In this document: in pieces, positions 61,439-64,000 of the stretch
Layout of the letters: each line of letters starts with the position of its first letter
How positions within the stretch are numbered: the first letter of the stretch is position 1
Assembly (NCBI GenBank): GCA_013041925.1
Contig: JABDRB010000026.1
Coordinates: forward strand, 1 to 64,000
Direction of reading: 5' to 3'
Length of the DNA: 64,000 bases
From: Akkermansiaceae bacterium
GTDB taxonomy: Bacteria; Verrucomicrobiota; Verrucomicrobiia; Verrucomicrobiales; Akkermansiaceae
Translations under genes and position numbers: made by a program
The notes under the pieces: generated by a model
What the model was told of the DNA's origin: nothing
What the model saw: the letters and a program-made list of their open reading frames with translations, nothing else
Databases searched by the model: none

Positions 61439-64000
61439 TTATCCTTCAGCGGCGGGATCCTCCGGCATCGGCCCAGGCTCTGGCAACGTGAAAAAGAAAC
61501 AGGCGCCTTGATCCACTTCTGACTCGGCCCAGATGCGCCCGCCGTGGCGTTCCACGATACGTTTGACAAGCGCCAACCCAACCCCCGTGCCTTCGAAATC
61601 CGGCTGAGTATGCAGGCGCTCAAACACGCCGAAAAGTTTATGAGCGTGGCGCATATCGAACCCCGCTCCGTTGTCCTTGATGTGGTAAACCCAGCTTCCG
61701 CCCGCACCCATTTCAGCCCCAATCTCGATGATCGCCTTCGGACATTTACTCGTGAACTTGAGGGCGTTGCTGATCAGGTTGATCCAGATTTGCCGAATCA
61801 TCGTCGGGGTGCCTATGGTGGGCGGGAGCTCTTGCAGATCAAACGCAACAGTGCGATCAGGTTGGGTCGCCATTAACTCCTTATAGACCTCTTGCGCCAT
61901 CACATGCATGTTGACGGCGACCGGCTCAACACGCTGACGACTTATTTGGGAAAAACTCAACAGGTCGTCGATCAGGCAGCTCATCCGTGCCGTCTCATCG
62001 CAGATGACCTGAAGCAAACGTCGGCCATTGTCATCAATTTGTGGTCCGCAATCCTCCATCATCATGTGGGCGTAGCCATCGATCGCACGCACCGGGGTCC
62101 GCAGGTCATGCGAGACCGAATAACTAAAGGATTCTAGCTCCTCGTTGACTACGTTAAGCTTGGTGGCGCGGGCCTCCAAATCGTCGTTGAGACGCTGGAT
62201 GTTGGTATTGGCTAACTGTAATTCTTGGGTCCGCGTCGCCACACGTTGCTCGAGTTCCGCGTTGACCTTAAGGACTTTCGACTGGGCCTCCTTGATCTCA
62301 GTGATATCCAAGCAACTGCCGATGTAACCGAGAAACTCACCCGCAGCATCGTAGCGCGGCACTCCCGTATCGACGAGTGTGCGGAACTCACCATCGGCAC
62401 GGCGCAACCGATACTCCATCCGGAACTTCTCTCGGCGCTCGAAGCTGTTCACATAAATCTCTAAACAGCGATCGAAATCATCTGGATGTACGCCTTCAGC
62501 CCAGCCATTGCCCGACTCCATCGACAACGTTCGCCCTGTGAACTCCAGCCAACATTTATTAAAGTAGTAGCACCCCTTGTCCAAGCCAGCCTCCCAGATG
62601 AGCACGGGCGTATTATCTGCCACCGAGCGGAACCGGGCTTCACTTTCGCGCAGCTCGTTTTTTGCCCTCCTCGTCTCGGTGATGTTGAGGTGGGAAACCA
62701 ACGCCCCTTTAGGTTCATGCAAGATCCCGATCGCCTGAAGTGTGATCCATTCCGCCTGCCCTGAAGATGTCCGCGGGTATTCCAGCTGAAACTCCCGGCG
62801 CGTCCCGTCCAACACCTCCCGAATGCCCTTGATCGCGGCCTCAGCGTAGGGTGACTTCGTGACGATGGCTTTGGAGCAAACTTCGAGGTAATTACTACCG
62901 AGCTCCATCGTAGGGCCGTCGTCCACGCCTTGCTCACGTGAGAAATGTAGCCACGGTTCGTTGACGTCGAGAATCTCCCCGTCGGAGTCGAGCATCACGA
63001 TCTCTGCTGGCAGGGAGTCGAGAATTGAGGTTTTTAACAACTCAGTATGCTTTAACGATCTCGCCACCTGGTCGCGCCTAGTGATCTCCGCATTGAGTTT
63101 AAACAGCACTGCTGTGAATAATGCAAGGCTCAGAAGAAGTCCGAGCGGGAGAACACTCAACACCTGCTTCGTTTTATCTTCCACCAGCGCATGCTCTGAT
63201 ACAAGGATGGCCTCTAGTTCCTGCCTCATTTCACTGAATTGCGTTCTGATTTCGTCACTCAACTGTCTGCCATGTCCCGTGGCGATCAGTAAGCGGGCCG
63301 ACTCGAATCCCGTCGTTCGGCGCAGGTCGATGGATTTCTGTAAAAATTCGACACGCTCGGCGACCAGCGGCTCAATGGTCGCGAGCCGCTCCTCGAGGTA
63401 AGGCCTTGCTTTCAACAACTCATGCAAAATCGTTAGATCACTTTGCACCCTAGTGTTGATGACCTGGTGCTCCTTGATGAAATCCTCTTGTCCCGTGATC
63501 ACATACCCCCAAGCTCCATACGGCGAATCTTCGAGTTCGATCGTGACGAGATTAATGACGCTAAGCGTTTTGCGCGTCAACCGCTCATCCTCCGAGTATT
63601 TGAGGAGATCCGTTGTGGTGCGGTAGGAAATGGAAGCCACCACGATCAACATCACCAAAGCCAGCGTTCCCACGATGGTCAACCCGCGCCCGATCAGCCA
63701 GCGCCTCCTCCCTTCACGCCTTGCAAAGGCGAGCATCGCGATCCCCAGCAACAGGAAGAGCACGGCCGTATGGATCGCCAACGCGGTCATACGCCACAAG
63801 GTCGGGCTAACATCGAACCCAACGAGGTAGCCAAGTAGGCCCAGCAAGCTGATCATCACCACCAATGAGCCCAAGCATTCCAGCGCCCACAAACGCCAAG
63901 GGGAAAAACCCCCAGCCCGGCTCATGAGCCACAGAGACACTGCGCTCAACAAGACACTGGCCGAGCAATACGGCGACATGCGCCCTGGATGAACTGTGCC
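61439..64000 (-). CDS. PAS-domain sensor histidine kinase, 5' end beyond window
   Basis: At least 853 codons; the frame stays open to the window edge, and the upstream residues (TVHPGRM) continue a pattern usual in such kinases, so the Met at 63979 need not be the start. N-terminal membrane helices (LGSLVVMISLLGLLGYLVGF, LFLLLGIAMLAFA, TLALVMLIVVASI), a CHASE3-like periplasmic sensor (about 120-290), another helix, two PAS domains (about 330-430 and 450-575), a coiled coil, and the kinase: H-box SYSVSHDLRTPVRAIDG, N-box WINLISNALKFTS, DNGAGFD, LFGVFERLH, GTGVGLALVKRI. It autophosphorylates on His and passes phosphate to a regulator, not in the window. Stimulus unknown. Confidence 0.92.
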   Translation of the reverse strand, partial: GTVHPGRMSPYCSASVLLSAVSLWLMSRAGGFSPWRLWALECLGSLVVMISLLGLLGYLVGFDVSPTLWRMTALAIHTAVLFLLLGIAMLAFARREGRRRWLIGRGLTIVGTLALVMLIVVASISYRTTTDLLKYSEDERLTRKTLSVINLVTIELEDSPYGAWGYVITGQEDFIKEHQVINTRVQSDLTILHELLKARPYLEERLATIEPLVAERVEFLQKSIDLRRTTGFESARLLIATGHGRQLSDEIRTQFSEMRQELEAILVSEHALVEDKTKQVLSVLPLGLLLSLALFTAVLFKLNAEITRRDQVARSLKHTELLKTSILDSLPAEIVMLDSDGEILDVNEPWLHFSREQGVDDGPTMELGSNYLEVCSKAIVTKSPYAEAAIKGIREVLDGTRREFQLEYPRTSSGQAEWITLQAIGILHEPKGALVSHLNITETRRAKNELRESEARFRSVADNTPVLIWEAGLDKGCYYFNKCWLEFTGRTLSMESGNGWAEGVHPDDFDRCLEIYVNSFERREKFRMEYRLRRADGEFRTLVDTGVPRYDAAGEFLGYIGSCLDITEIKEAQSKVLKVNAELEQRVATRTQELQLANTNIQRLNDDLEARATKLNVVNEELESFSYSVSHDLRTPVRAIDGYAHMMMEDCGPQIDDNGRRLLQVICDETARMSCLIDDLLSFSQISRQRVEPVAVNMHVMAQEVYKELMATQPDRTVAFDLQELPPTIGTPTMIRQIWINLISNALKFTSKCPKAIIEIGAEMGAGGSWVYHIKDNGAGFDMRHAHKLFGVFERLHTQPDFEGTGVGLALVKRIVERHGGRIWAESEVDQGACFFFTLPEPGPMPEDPAAEG

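Noticed and set aside
1-64000. Mobile elements, CRISPR arrays, tRNA or rRNA genes, prophage
   Set aside because: No transposase or integrase motif, no regularly spaced repeats and no tRNA-like cloverleaf was noticed when reading both strands by eye.

Overview
The window looks like a chromosomal segment of a Verrucomicrobiota bacterium, probably marine or polysaccharide-degrading. The evidence is inferred from gene content: a DUF6288-like PDZ/HEAT protein, a DUF4159 protein beside ExbB/ExbD genes, Tat-exported Gfo/Idh/MocA oxidoreductases, a DUF1080 protein, several sulfatases, GH78 and GH95 enzymes, and a pilin-like N terminus reading GFALIAT. No rRNA, tRNA, CRISPR array or transposase was seen. 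Most start codons lack a Shine-Dalgarno sequence and follow A/C-rich leaders.

Layout. (1) 1-4256, minus strand: the N terminus of a pilin/PilX-like protein cut by the window edge, and a large exported PDZ plus HEAT-repeat protein. (2) 4394-29228, minus strand, read from high to low coordinates: about 25 kb of co-directional genes. They encode two medium TPR proteins, two giant paralogues (2617 and 2469 aa) with helical-repeat ends and a beta-domain middle, a small hypothetical protein, ExbB, two ExbD proteins, a TonB/TolA-like stub, a multi-pass membrane protein ending in DUF4159, and another membrane protein. I read this as one proton-motive-force-driven envelope machine of unknown function, and it is the best candidate here for an undescribed system. 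(3) 29472-44391, almost all minus strand: a carbohydrate and ester catabolism region with a GH36/melibiase-like enzyme, two Gfo/Idh oxidoreductases, a GH78 rhamnosidase, a PhoD-like phosphatase, a sulfatase, a DUF1080 protein and a sugar isomerase-like TIM barrel. It also holds two gene remnants (sulfatase, fetB) and one divergent methyltransferase. (4) 44520-51956: recN (minus), then on the plus strand a PhnP-like metallo-hydrolase, a TIGR03790-family protein, deoC, a second sulfatase and a GDSL esterase. (5) 52233-56951, plus strand: leuC, leuD, a citramalate-synthase-type gene and leuB, forming a branched-chain 2-keto-acid elongation operon. (6) 57194-61279, plus strand: a GH95 alpha-fucosidase and a sialate O-acetylesterase. 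(7) 61439-64000, minus strand: a PAS sensor histidine kinase cut by the window edge.

How the genes work together. Regions 3, 4 and 6 fit the removal of sulfate, acetyl, rhamnose and fucose groups from algal or mucin-like glycans. The Gfo/Idh, DUF1080 and TIM-barrel trio would handle oxidised (3-keto) glycosides. Region 5 supplies 2-oxobutyrate from pyruvate (isoleucine) and may share LeuCD and LeuB with leucine synthesis. Region 2 is unrelated to sugar catabolism by content and appears to be an envelope-spanning energised complex.

No gene-free stretch exceeds 300 bases. The longest are 51957-52232 (weak promoter candidate only), 31539-31789 (three GC-rich hairpins and a shared 15-mer), 56952-57193 (several inverted repeats), 39411-39638 (divergent start region, nothing definite), 59603-59824 (nothing recognised) and 29229-29471 (shared 15-mer and AT-rich DNA).
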